Assembly: GCF_011682055.1 (NCBI RefSeq)
Contig: NZ_JAAQOM010000027.1
Coordinates: 1-63,146 of the forward strand
DNA from: Telluria antibiotica
GTDB lineage: Bacteria; Pseudomonadota; Gammaproteobacteria; Burkholderiales; Burkholderiaceae_D
Reading direction: 5' to 3'
Length of the DNA stretch: 63,146 bases
The notes under the pieces are model-generated. The model was not told where the DNA came from. It searched no databases and saw nothing but the letters and a program-made list of their open reading frames with translations. Shown in pieces: positions 54,724 through 61,891 of this stretch; positions within the stretch are counted from its first letter, which is position 1, and each line of letters opens with the position of its first letter. A program made the position numbers and the translations under genes.

Positions 54724-56799
54724 TCAGCGCGGGCGCGTGTGGATCTGCAGGAACTCGACGGCGATCGAGTCCTTCGCGCGCATCTTGTCGAGGCGGCCGG
54801 CCACGTCGGCCAGGTAGCCGGCGGCCGGTTCGGAGATCGGGCGCACGCCGTCGAACAGCGGCGCGGGTGTCGTCAGCAGCACGACCAGTTCCGCGCCGAA
54901 CGGCTTGCCGATGCCCCATTCGCCGAGGCTGCCGATGGTGGCCGTGTAGTTCGGCGGTGCCCGGTTGTCGCGCGCGCGCTCGTTCGGCAGCAGGTGCGTG
55001 ACGCTGCCGTCGAGCGAGTAATAATCGACCGCGATATACGACTCCACTGCCGGCGTCGTCACGTCGACCATCAGCGAGTCGCCCTCGGTCAGCTGCGCGT
55101 CCGGTCCGTGCGCGCCCGCGAGATGGATGGCGGCACCGCCGCCGGCCTGGCGGTAGGCGGCCCAGTACGGGCCCAGGGCCGACAGCACGGGACACTTGTC
55201 GCGGCCCACCTGCGCGACGTCGAGCTGCACGGCCGCGACGCCGGGCAGCGCGGCGAGCTGTTCCTTCAAGCCGCCGGGGCCGGGCGGCGTCGACAGCAGG
55301 CCGCGTACCGTCACCGCATGGCCGTCGACGTTGCCGACGAGTGCCGCGCACGGGATGCGTGACAGCGCGGCGGCGATGGCGGCCGGTGTCGGCGCAGGCG
55401 CGGGTGCAGGTACAGGTGCCGGTACGGTCGCGGCCGGCGGCGGCGCTGCCTGGATGGGCTCGTGCACGGCAGCGGGCGGCGTGGCTGCAGGTGTCGATGC
55501 GGGTGGCGTGGATACCGTCGCCGGCACCGGCGGCTTGCCGTGCATCCAGTGCCAGCCGGCCGCGCCCAACGCGGCAGCCGCGACGACGCCTGCCGCCGCG
55601 CCCGCCAACATGCCGTAGCGCGCCTTCGATGCGCCCGAGCCGAAGTCGTGCAGGAAGCGCTCGACCGTGGGCGTGCGTGCGCTCCGCTCGAGTGCGAGGC
55701 CGCACTTGAGCGCATGCCATGGCCCGCGCGCGAGACCGGGCGGACGCTGCGGTTTCATGCCGGCGCCGCGCGCCTGCAGCGCGGATGCGCCCGTGAACGG
55801 ATGCCGTCCCGTCAGCATTTCGTAGGCGATGCAGGCGAGCGCGTAGATGTCGTCGCGCGGGTCGGGGTCGAGGTGCTCCAGCATCTCCGGGCTCGCGTAC
55901 GCGGGCGTGAGCGCGCCCAGGCTGCCCGGGTCGAACACGGTGACGTCGACGTCCTCTTCCGTTTTCTGAAACACGCGGGCGATGCCGAAATCGATGACCT
56001 TGACGTTGCCGGAATCGGTCAGCACGACGTTGCCGGGCTTGAAGTCGCAGTGGACGAAGCCGTGCGCGTGCGCGTACGCGAGCGCGTTGCCCATCCCCGT
56101 CACGATGCGCAACACGTCGGCATACGGCATGCCGGCAAAGCCCGGCGCGCGCAACACCTGGCTCAAGGGCTTGCCCTTCAGGTACTCCATCGTCAGGTAG
56201 ACCATCGGGCCGTCGCGGTCGAAATCGTAGACGGACACGATGTTCGGATGCGCCAGCGCCTGCGCCTTGCGTGCCTCGCGCTGCAGGGCAATCAGCGATT
56301 TCGGATGGCCGCGGAACTGGACGTTCAGCACCTTGATGGCGATATACGGCTTGCGGTCGGACGCTTCCAGCTTGCGCAGGTCGAGCGCCTTGTAGACGGT
56401 GCCCATGCCGCCGAAGCCGATGCATTCTTCCAGCACGAAGCGGTTGTTCAGCGTGTCGCCGACGCCTTTCATGCGCTCGGGTTCCGGGTCGGGATCGTCG
56501 CGTGGCGGGAGCGGGGGCGGCGGGTCGCGCAAGGTGTTCGCGCCGGGGCGGGTCTGGACGAACGTGTCGTCGCCGCCCTTGCGCTGGCGCGCCACGATCA
56601 GGCGCTCGATGCGGTGCTGGATTTCCGTGTAGACCTCGCCCGGCAGCGGTTTGCGCGCATGTTCCTCGCTCAAGACTTCGAGCAGTCGGCCCACGCTCTC
56701 GGGAGCGGTCTCGAGCACGTGGTCGACATGGGCAAAGAACTCCGTACGCGGCAAGGCGCCGGTCTGCAATTGCCGGATCGCGTGGGCGAGGCTGTCCAT
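54724..56799 (-). CDS. Transmembrane Ser/Thr protein kinase with DUF4384-like periplasmic domain
   Basis: 691 residues from ATG 56799. A short N-terminal helical region comes first. The kinase domain runs about 118-390: glycine loop IGFGGMGTVYKAL (127-139), Lys156 in IAIKVLN, the catalytic loop H250-C-D-F-K-P-G-N and D270-F-G. A membrane helix (LAGAAAGVVAAAALGAAG) follows, then a Pro/Ala linker and a periplasmic part with LTEGDSLMVDV and ELVVLLTTPAPLF, resembling DUF4384 ligand domains. It would sense an external cue and phosphorylate the FHA partners; the PP2C at 62200 is the likely reverse enzyme. Confidence 0.92.
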   Translation of the reverse strand: MDSLAHAIRQLQTGALPRTEFFAHVDHVLETAPESVGRLLEVLSEEHARKPLPGEVYTEIQHRIERLIVARQRKGGDDTFVQTRPGANTLRDPPPPLPPRDDPDPEPERMKGVGDTLNNRFVLEECIGFGGMGTVYKALDLRKLEASDRKPYIAIKVLNVQFRGHPKSLIALQREARKAQALAHPNIVSVYDFDRDGPMVYLTMEYLKGKPLSQVLRAPGFAGMPYADVLRIVTGMGNALAYAHAHGFVHCDFKPGNVVLTDSGNVKVIDFGIARVFQKTEEDVDVTVFDPGSLGALTPAYASPEMLEHLDPDPRDDIYALACIAYEMLTGRHPFTGASALQARGAGMKPQRPPGLARGPWHALKCGLALERSARTPTVERFLHDFGSGASKARYGMLAGAAAGVVAAAALGAAGWHWMHGKPPVPATVSTPPASTPAATPPAAVHEPIQAAPPPAATVPAPVPAPAPAPTPAAIAAALSRIPCAALVGNVDGHAVTVRGLLSTPPGPGGLKEQLAALPGVAAVQLDVAQVGRDKCPVLSALGPYWAAYRQAGGGAAIHLAGAHGPDAQLTEGDSLMVDVTTPAVESYIAVDYYSLDGSVTHLLPNERARDNRAPPNYTATIGSLGEWGIGKPFGAELVVLLTTPAPLFDGVRPISEPAAGYLADVAGRLDKMRAKDSIAVEFLQIHTRPR

Positions 56800-56816
56800 A
56801 GTGTTGTCTGTATCCC

Positions 56817-56847
56817 GGGCGTTTCTTGAGACTAGCATGAAACGCCC
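56817..56847. promoter_or_regulatory. Perfect inverted repeat upstream of the kinase gene
   Basis: GGGCGTTTC (56817-56825) and GAAACGCCC (56839-56847), spaced by 13 bases and ending 18 bases from the kinase ATG. It could be an operator or a 5' leader hairpin controlling kinase expression. Confidence 0.45.
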
Positions 56848-56885
56848 GATGATCAAGCCGCGCACGCCGCTCCCCCCAGCGAGGG

Positions 56886-56937
56886 TGTGGGATCGCGCCG
56901 AACAGGTGCCGGAAAAGTGTTGGATCGGACCCGTCAG
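56886..56937 (+). promoter_or_regulatory. Paired upstream activator-like repeats, block 1
   Basis: Two related 20-base sequences, TGTGGGATCGCGCCGAACAG (56886-56905) and TGTTGGATCGGACCCGTCAG (56918-56937), 32 bases apart. They lie about 110-160 bases before the sigma54-type promoter, where enhancer-binding activators normally bind. The same pair stands before block 2. Confidence 0.55.
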
Positions 56938-57045
56938 TAGCCGGCGCCGCGCGTCGTTGTCGTACCGCCGAGTTTTTCTGCTTATTTACTAAAATTCCTT
57001 TATTTTCAATGACTTGCGTATGGATTGGCACCTGCTGGAACGACC

Positions 57046-57061
57046 TGGCACGCCTTTCGCA
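57046..57061 (+). promoter_or_regulatory. Sigma54-type promoter, peptide block 1
   Basis: TGGCAC, then five bases, then TCGCA; the invariant GG (57047-57048) and GC (57059-57060) are exactly ten bases apart, as RpoN requires. Transcription would start near 57072, leaving about 54 bases of leader before ATG 57126. The element is preserved in the second copy at 60487. Confidence 0.6.
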
Positions 57062-57125
57062 ATAAGACCATCGAGCGCAGATAAATGCCTCGACCAACCA
57101 ACCGAAACTTTAAGGAGCTTTGACC

Positions 57126-57407
57126 ATGAAAACCCTGATCATCACCGACCTGGCCCGTACCGAGACCCTGGACCGCGCCACCATGACCACCGTGCGCGGC
57201 GGCCATAACGACTACTACGCACCGTCGTACACCTTCGGCAATTACACCTACGCCCCGACGTCCGACTCGTCGATCAATGCCAGCCAGAGCCTGAACCAGA
57301 TCCAGAACGTGATGACGGCCACGGCCAACGGTTCGGCTTTCGTCGACGGCGTGAGCGTCCAAAACAACGTGTCGCAGGACGGCAAGAACGTGATCGTCCG
57401 TCACTGA
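57126..57407 (+). CDS. Double-glycine leader peptide A
   Basis: 93 residues. The leader runs from MKTLIITDLARTETLDRATM to TTVRGG (residues 21-26) and is the GG type cleaved by peptidase C39 exporters. The core is HNDYYAPSYTFGNYTYAP, then SDSSINASQSLNQIQNV, TATANGSAFVDGV and a basic end. It has no Cys and is rich in Asn, Gln, Ser and Thr. ATG 57126 follows AAGGAG; a TTG six bases earlier is not needed. First gene of block 1, behind the sigma54-type promoter. Function unknown: a secreted bacteriocin-like, signalling or matrix peptide are all possible. Confidence 0.85.
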   Translation: MKTLIITDLARTETLDRATMTTVRGGHNDYYAPSYTFGNYTYAPTSDSSINASQSLNQIQNVMTATANGSAFVDGVSVQNNVSQDGKNVIVRH

Positions 57408-57459
57408 TCGGCGCAACGTATTCCAACCATCTATCGCCATTCAATCCGAGGAGAACACC

Positions 57460-57738
57460 ATGAAAACCCTGACCATCAAAGACCTGGACCGCGCCGAACA
57501 ACTGGACCGCACCGCCATGGCGGCAGTGCGCGGCGGCCACAACCAATATTACGTACCGTCGTACACCTTCGGCGATATCACCTACGCACCGTCGTCCGAC
57601 TCGTCGATCAACGCGATGCAGAGCCTGAACCAGCAGCAGAACGTGCTGACGGCAACGGCCAACGACTCCGCCTTCCTGGCCGGCGTGACCGTGACCAACA
57701 CGACGAACCAGAACGGCAAGAACGTCATCGTCCGCTGA
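57460..57738 (+). CDS. Double-glycine leader peptide B
   Basis: 92 residues with leader MKTLTIKDLDRAEQLDRTAM, AAVRGG. The core HNQYYVPSYTFGDITYAP is followed by SSDSSINAMQSLNQQQNV, TATANDSAFLAGV and NGKNVIVR. It has the ribosome site GAGGAG. Same family as A, C, F, G and I. It lies 52 bases after A; its copy in block 2 is peptide G. Confidence 0.84.
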   Translation: MKTLTIKDLDRAEQLDRTAMAAVRGGHNQYYVPSYTFGDITYAPSSDSSINAMQSLNQQQNVLTATANDSAFLAGVTVTNTTNQNGKNVIVR

Positions 57739-57782
57739 ACGCAACGACACCATCATTGACTATACTTTCAAGGAGCATCGAT

Positions 57783-58058
57783 ATGAACACCCTGATCATC
57801 AAGGACCTGGACCGCGCCGAACAACTGGATCGCACCGCCATGGCGGCCGTGCGCGGCGGCTGGAGCGTGTATGCGCCGTCGTACAAGATGGGCGACGTCA
57901 CCTACGCCCCGTCGTCGGACTCGTCGATCAACGCGGCCCAGAGCCTGGGCCAGTTGCAGAACGTGATGACGGCGACGGCCAACGATTCGGCTTTCCTGTC
58001 CGGTGTGACCGTGAACAACACGACGCACCAGAACGGCAAGAACGTCATCGTCGGCTGA
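57783..58058 (+). CDS. Double-glycine leader peptide C
   Basis: 91 residues. ATG 57783 follows AAGGAG; the longer frame from 57756 is not supported. The leader ends LDRTAMAAVRGG; the core starts WSVYAPSYKMGDVTYAP and ends NGKNVIVG. No Cys. Closest relative in block 2 is peptide I by position and by the Trp after the GG. Confidence 0.83.
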   Translation: MNTLIIKDLDRAEQLDRTAMAAVRGGWSVYAPSYKMGDVTYAPSSDSSINAAQSLGQLQNVMTATANDSAFLSGVTVNNTTHQNGKNVIVG

Positions 58059-58071
58059 ACGGGAGAGACCC

Positions 58072-58323
58072 ATGTCATCCATCGCAATCCACGACCTGTC
58101 CCATCGCAACGAATTGGACCACCAGGCGATGTCGGCAGTGCAAGGCGGCAGCGCCTTCGGCAAGGACGTCAACGTCACGCTGAACGTCAACCAGCAACTG
58201 GCGCAGTTCCAGCAGATCGACGTGAACGTCCTGAACAACAACGGCGTGATCGGCGCCGGGTTCGTCGGCCCCGATATCGATGTGGCCGCCGCACTGAAGG
58301 GTATGAACAAGGTCGTACTCTGA
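58072..58323 (+). CDS. Double-glycine leader peptide D (VNV/NN-rich core)
   Basis: 83 residues with leader ending LDHQAMSAVQGG, and a different core: SAFGKDVNVTLNVNQQLAQ, FQQIDVNVLNNNGVIGAGF, GPDIDVAAAL. It has alternating Val/Asn and Gln-rich segments and no Cys; this pattern favours beta-structure or self-assembly (inference). Ribosome site GGGAGAG. Paralogue of peptide H in block 2. Confidence 0.82.
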   Translation: MSSIAIHDLSHRNELDHQAMSAVQGGSAFGKDVNVTLNVNQQLAQFQQIDVNVLNNNGVIGAGFVGPDIDVAAALKGMNKVVL

Positions 58324-58344
58324 GACCGCCGCCCTTTGCACCAT

Positions 58345-58372
58345 CCCCTTGCCGGCCTGTCCCGGCAAGGGG
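58345..58372. terminator. Strong hairpin between peptides D and E
   Basis: A perfect 11-bp stem (CCCCTTGCCGG / CCGGCAAGGGG) with a 6-base loop. No T-run follows, so it may be a processing or attenuating hairpin rather than a full terminator. Confidence 0.6.
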
Positions 58373-58408
58373 ACTCAGCCCGTTAACGTGACATTCCCAG
58401 GAGGCATC

Positions 58409-58603
58409 ATGGCTACCATCGTCATCAAGGATTTATCGGAAAACACCGAGCTGGATCGCCAGGCGATGCTGGCGATCGCGGGCGGGTCGCGCCTGCGCGC
58501 GGGCGGACGCTTCGTGCGGCCCGTCTCGCCCAGGGTCCGGCTGTTCGATCCGGTGCGGATCGCGGCCGCAAGGCCGGGCAGCGACAAACTGTCGCCACGC
58601 TGA
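58409..58603 (+). CDS. Double-glycine leader peptide E (basic core)
   Basis: 64 residues starting at ATG 58409 behind AGGAGG. The leader MATIVIKDLSENTELDRQAM ends LAIAGG; the 18-odd residue core after it continues as an Arg-rich sequence (SRLRAGGRFVRPVSPRVRLF and so on), strongly basic and without Cys. It looks like a cationic peptide, unlike A-D. Same MAT..KDL start as peptide J, its counterpart in block 2. Confidence 0.78.
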   Translation: MATIVIKDLSENTELDRQAMLAIAGGSRLRAGGRFVRPVSPRVRLFDPVRIAAARPGSDKLSPR

Positions 58604-58641
58604 ACCTTTCCGTTTCATGCGGAAAACCTGCCAGGAAACAG

Positions 58642-58659
58642 GGGGCGGTCGCCCGCCCC
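58642..58659. terminator. Hairpin between peptide E and the convergent GH5 gene
   Basis: A 7-bp GC-only stem (GGGGCGG / CCGCCCC) with a 4-base loop, eleven bases from the GH5 stop. Its placement suggests a bidirectional terminator. Confidence 0.5.
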
Positions 58660-58670
58660 TTCATTGACTG

Positions 58671-60080
58671 TTACTTGGCCGCGTTCACGATCGTGCTGAT
58701 CACGTCCGGATACACCTGCGCAGCGGTCGACCGGTTGAACAGGCCCGACTGCTGGTCGTTCGTGCCGGCGTTATCCCAATACATCGGCACCATGCCATGC
58801 GTGAACGCGGAATGCGTGATGTACTGGTCCCAGTACTTGCGATACGTACCGGCCGGGTCGTATTGCGCACGCGAGACCGCCGCATATTCGCCCAGGATCA
58901 CGGGCACGCCCTTGTCGACGAAATTCGTTTTCATCTTCTGGAACTCGGCGTCGACATAGGGTTCGTTGGCCCAGCCGCCCGGATCGGCGGCCTGCCCCCA
59001 CTTCCACGACGTCGAGTTGTACGTCTGCGTGAAGTCGAACGGATCGTAGAAGTGCACTTCCATCGACAGGCGGTTCGCGACCCAGTCACCTGGCATCGTC
59101 ACGTTGCACGACGTCGAAAAGTCGATGTTCGTGTTGTAGGCCTGGACGACGAGGTGGCGTGTCGCGTTGTTGCCGCCGGTGGCACGCACGGCGTTGATGA
59201 AGGCCTGGTTGAAGCCCTTCTGCACGTCGCAGTTTTCCGCCGTCGGCGCATTGTAGTTACCCTCGACGTGCACCTCGTTCGTGCCCGCGAACAGCAGCGT
59301 GTCGTCGTGGTTCTTGAAGTTGTTGGCGATCTGCGTCCAGAACTTCGTCAGGCGCGCATTGGCCGCGCTCTGCTGGGCATAGGTCGGGACCATCCAGCCG
59401 CCGTCGTAGTGGACGTTGATCATCGCCACCAGGCCCGCGTTGTGGGCATAGTTCACGACTGTCGTCACACGGTCCATCCACTGCGGGCTGATGTTGTCGC
59501 TGGCGTCCGCGTATTGCTTCCACGAGATGGGGATGCGCACGCTCTTGAAACCCGCCGCCTTGATGCTGTTGAACATCGTCTGGGTGGCTGCAGGCGCCCA
59601 ATTCCCTTCCGCGAACGTGTTGCTGCCCCATACGTACGTGCCCGACGCTTCCAGCGTATTGCCGAGGTTCCAGCCGGGCATCATCGTCGTCGACATCTGC
59701 ATGCTGGTCATGTCGCGCATGACGCCCACGCGCACGGCACGGGCGACGCCGGAGTTATAGCCGTTACCGCCGGCCGTGAACTTGACCCAGTACCAGTACG
59801 CGACGCCCGGCGTGGCCGCGGTGTCCGTATAGCTGGTGGCCGAGTTCCCTAGTTGGGCAATGCGAGTGCGTCCGGCGGGATCCGGATCCATGTCGCGATA
59901 GACCTGGATGCCGCTGACGGCGCTGCCGCTGACGGTCCAGTTCAACTGGACGTTGCCGCCGTTGCCGGTCGCGGTCAGGCAGACCGTTGCGCCGCCACCG
60001 CTGCCGCAGCTTTGCGCATGTGCAAAAGGCGCGGCGCATATCGCCATGCCGAACATTGCCTTCGATAACAGTGATTTCAT
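58671..60080 (-). CDS. Secreted GH5-family cellulase-like glycoside hydrolase
   Basis: 469 residues: a signal peptide (cleavage near AHAQ, residue 23), an N-terminal fibronectin type III-like module (about 25-115: LNWTVSGSAVSGIQVYRD, YWYWVKFTAGG), then a GH5 barrel. The latter has MMPGWNLGNTLEA, SVRIPISWKQYAD, the acid/base Glu in LFAGTNEVH and the nucleophile Glu in VILGEYAAV. It would cut beta-1,4 glucans or mannans outside the cell. It lies antisense between the two peptide blocks and has its own upstream region, so it is probably controlled separately. Confidence 0.92.
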   Translation of the reverse strand: MKSLLSKAMFGMAICAAPFAHAQSCGSGGGATVCLTATGNGGNVQLNWTVSGSAVSGIQVYRDMDPDPAGRTRIAQLGNSATSYTDTAATPGVAYWYWVKFTAGGNGYNSGVARAVRVGVMRDMTSMQMSTTMMPGWNLGNTLEASGTYVWGSNTFAEGNWAPAATQTMFNSIKAAGFKSVRIPISWKQYADASDNISPQWMDRVTTVVNYAHNAGLVAMINVHYDGGWMVPTYAQQSAANARLTKFWTQIANNFKNHDDTLLFAGTNEVHVEGNYNAPTAENCDVQKGFNQAFINAVRATGGNNATRHLVVQAYNTNIDFSTSCNVTMPGDWVANRLSMEVHFYDPFDFTQTYNSTSWKWGQAADPGGWANEPYVDAEFQKMKTNFVDKGVPVILGEYAAVSRAQYDPAGTYRKYWDQYITHSAFTHGMVPMYWDNAGTNDQQSGLFNRSTAAQVYPDVISTIVNAAK

Positions 60081-60326
60081 TGCTTGTTATACCTTTCGTG
60101 AAGGTGCCCGGCCTGGTATCTCCTCCTGTCCGGGCTGTTGAGAAATCGATTTCAACAATCGCCGGTTCTTTGCCTGCGAACGGTCGTCGTTGATATGTAT
60201 GTCGTGCATTTGATGCGCTGGAAGGAAAGATTGCAATAACAAAAACTGCCAGCCCGTACATGAAATTTCGCATTCTTGCGGCGTGCCGCAGTCTGCGACA
60301 ACGTGCCGGGCTCACGGGCCAGAGCA

Positions 60327-60377
60327 TGTTGGATCGCACCGAACAGCCTGCTGAATGTGTTGGATTCGACCCGTCAG
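60327..60377 (+). promoter_or_regulatory. Paired upstream activator-like repeats, block 2
   Basis: TGTTGGATCGCACCGAACAG (60327-60346) and TGTTGGATTCGACCCGTCAG (60358-60377), 31 bases apart. They match the block 1 pair and keep the same position relative to the promoter, although the bases between them have diverged. Confidence 0.55.
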
Positions 60378-60486
60378 GCCCCATGCGCCAGACCGTGAGA
60401 CGCAGGTTTCCTCAATGCTGAGATTTTGGTGATTTATCCTTGTTTTTCAATGACTTACCGTGCGATGACAAGCTGGCGCGAAGACC

Positions 60487-60502
60487 TGGCACGCATTTCG
60501 CA
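60487..60502 (+). promoter_or_regulatory. Sigma54-type promoter, peptide block 2
   Basis: TGGCAC-N5-TCGCA with the GG and GC ten bases apart, as in block 1; only one spacer base differs. Expected start near 60513. Confidence 0.6.
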
Positions 60503-60566
60503 ATAAGACCATCGAGCGCAGATAAATGCCTCGACCAACCAACCGAAACCTCAAGGAGCTTTGACC

Positions 60567-60848
60567 ATGAAAACCCTGATCATCACCGACCTGGCCCGTA
60601 CCGAGACCCTGGACCGCGCCACCATGACCACCGTGCGCGGCGGCCATAACGACTACTACGCACCGTCGTACACCTTCGGCAATTACACCTACGCCCCGAC
60701 GTCCGACTCGTCGATCAATGCCAGCCAGAGCCTGAACCAGATCCAGAACGTGATGACGGCCACGGCCAACGGTTCGGCTTTCGTCGACGGCGTGAACGTC
60801 CAGAACAACGTGTCGCAGGACGGCAAGAACGTGATCGTCCGTCACTGA
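60567..60848 (+). CDS. Double-glycine leader peptide F (near-identical to A)
   Basis: 93 residues, differing from peptide A only by Asn for Ser in the FVDGVNVQNN segment; at DNA level two of 282 bases differ. Same leader (LDRATMTTVRGG), same ribosome site AAGGAG and same 5' leader. First gene of block 2. Confidence 0.85.
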   Translation: MKTLIITDLARTETLDRATMTTVRGGHNDYYAPSYTFGNYTYAPTSDSSINASQSLNQIQNVMTATANGSAFVDGVNVQNNVSQDGKNVIVRH

Positions 60849-60900
60849 TCGGCGCAACGTATTCCAACCATCTATCGCCATTCAATCCGAGGAGAACACC

Positions 60901-61179
60901 ATGAAAACCCTGACCATCAAAGACCTGGACCGCGCCGAACAACTGGACCGCACCGCCATGGCGGCAGTGCGCGGCGGCCACAACGAATACTACGCACCGT
61001 CGTTCAAGATGGGCGATTTCACCTACGCCCCGTCGTCCGACTCGTCGATCAACGCGATGCAGAGCCTGGGCCAGCAGCAGAACGTGCTGACGGCAACGGC
61101 CAACGACTCGGCCTTCCTGGCCGGCGTGACCGTGACCAACACGACGAACCAGAACGGCAAGAACAAGATCATCGGCTGA
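60901..61179 (+). CDS. Double-glycine leader peptide G
   Basis: 92 residues. The leader is identical to peptide B, but the core differs at its beginning (HNEYYAPSFKMGDFTYAP) and end (NGKNKIIG), while the middle (SSDSSINAMQSL, TATANDSAFLAGV) is kept. Variation is thus concentrated at the two ends of the mature peptide. Ribosome site GAGGAG. Confidence 0.84.
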   Translation: MKTLTIKDLDRAEQLDRTAMAAVRGGHNEYYAPSFKMGDFTYAPSSDSSINAMQSLGQQQNVLTATANDSAFLAGVTVTNTTNQNGKNKIIG

Positions 61180-61184
61180 GTTGC

Positions 61185-61218
61185 TGCCGCGCGGGACCGG
61201 TCCCGCTTCCGCGCGGCA
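61185..61218. terminator. GC-rich nested hairpin after peptide G
   Basis: An outer 10-bp stem (TGCCGCGCGG / CCGCGCGGCA), or alternatively the 16-base palindrome GCGGGACCGGTCCCGC (61191-61206). It lies between G and H, six bases after the G stop. Confidence 0.5.
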
Positions 61219-61247
61219 CTCCCACCATACACATACAGGAGAACATC

Positions 61248-61508
61248 ATGTCATCCATTCAAATCCGCGACCTGGCGCACAGCGCCGCACTCGACAACCA
61301 GGCCATGGCAACCGTTCGCGGCGGCTTCGCCGGCGTGGGCGTGGGCAAGGACGTCAACGTCAACGTGAACGTCAACCAGCAACTCGGCCAGTTCCAGCAA
61401 ATCAGCGTCAATGTCCTCAACAACAATGGCGTCGTCGGCGCGGGCTTCGTTGGCCCGGACGTGCGCCTGGCCGCCTCGCTGTGGGGCGAGAACCGCGCCG
61501 TGTTCTGA
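61248..61508 (+). CDS. Double-glycine leader peptide H (paralogue of D)
   Basis: 86 residues with leader ending LDNQAMATVRGG. The core FAGVGVGKDVNVNVNVNQQL, then GQFQQISVNVLNNNGVVGAG, is Val/Asn/Gln-rich and Cys-free, and clearly homologous to peptide D. Ribosome site AGGAGAA. Confidence 0.83.
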   Translation: MSSIQIRDLAHSAALDNQAMATVRGGFAGVGVGKDVNVNVNVNQQLGQFQQISVNVLNNNGVVGAGFVGPDVRLAASLWGENRAVF

Positions 61509-61520
61509 CCGGAGACCGCC

Positions 61521-61799
61521 ATGAAAACCGTGATCATCACCGACCTCGCCCGCAGCGAACGCCTCGACCGCCCGACCATGTCCGCCGTGCGCGGCGGCTG
61601 GAAGGTCAACGCCGCGACCTACATGTTCGGCGACATCAAATATGCCGGCAGCGACGACTCGTCGATCAATGCGATGCAGAACCTCGGCCAGGCGCAGAGC
61701 GCGCTCACCGCCACCGCCAACGGTTCGGCGTTCGTGGAGGGCGTCCGCGTCGACAACGACGTCGCGCAGAACGGCAAGAACACGATCGTGCGCCGTTGA
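61521..61799 (+). CDS. Double-glycine leader peptide I (related to C)
   Basis: 92 residues with leader ending LDRPTMSAVRGG. The core is WKVNAATYMFGDIKYAGS, then DDSSINAMQNLGQAQ, TATANGSAFVEGV and a basic end. It keeps the family signature but is the most divergent A-type member. It starts 12 bases after H. Confidence 0.83.
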   Translation: MKTVIITDLARSERLDRPTMSAVRGGWKVNAATYMFGDIKYAGSDDSSINAMQNLGQAQSALTATANGSAFVEGVRVDNDVAQNGKNTIVRR

Positions 61800-61846
61800 A
61801 AGAACGCACGACGGACCGCGACAAGCGGAAAATTTGGACTACACTG

Positions 61847-61869
61847 GGGAGACCGGCCTCCGGTCTCCC
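61847..61869 (+). terminator. Terminator-like hairpin between peptides I and J
   Basis: A perfect 10-bp stem (GGGAGACCGG / CCGGTCTCCC) with a 3-base loop, followed by a pyrimidine run (TTCTTCCC). It ends only 22 bases before the ATG of peptide J, so it may limit read-through or act on translation of J. Confidence 0.6.
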
Positions 61870-61891
61870 TTCTTCCCGTCTGGAGAGGCAT

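Larger units (their letters stand above)
56800..57125. promoter_or_regulatory. Divergent kinase / peptide-operon regulatory region
   Basis: 326 bases with no gene. From left to right it holds a 9-bp inverted repeat next to the kinase start (56817-56847), two 20-base upstream repeats (56886-56937), an AT-rich stretch (56960-57010), a sigma54-type promoter (57046-57061) and a ribosome site AAGGAG before peptide A. Confidence 0.7.
56886..57740 (+). repeat. Long direct repeat, copy 1 (regulatory region plus peptide genes A and B)
   Basis: About 855 bases repeated 3441 bases further on (60327-61181). Identity is patchy upstream, near-perfect from about 57044 through peptide A and its 3' spacer, and lower inside the core region of peptide B. 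Peptide A and its copy F differ at only two bases within 282. Confidence 0.85.
60081..60566. promoter_or_regulatory. Divergent GH5 / peptide block 2 regulatory region
   Basis: 486 bases with no gene. Next to GH5 there is a 12-bp palindrome GAAATCGATTTC (60142-60153). The right part repeats the block 1 control region: paired 20-base sites (60327-60377), AT-rich stretch and sigma54-type promoter (60487-60502). Confidence 0.65.
60327..61181 (+). repeat. Long direct repeat, copy 2 (regulatory region plus peptide genes F and G)
   Basis: Second copy of the 56886-57740 unit at an offset of 3441 bases (3440 locally, from one-base indels). Confidence 0.85.
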
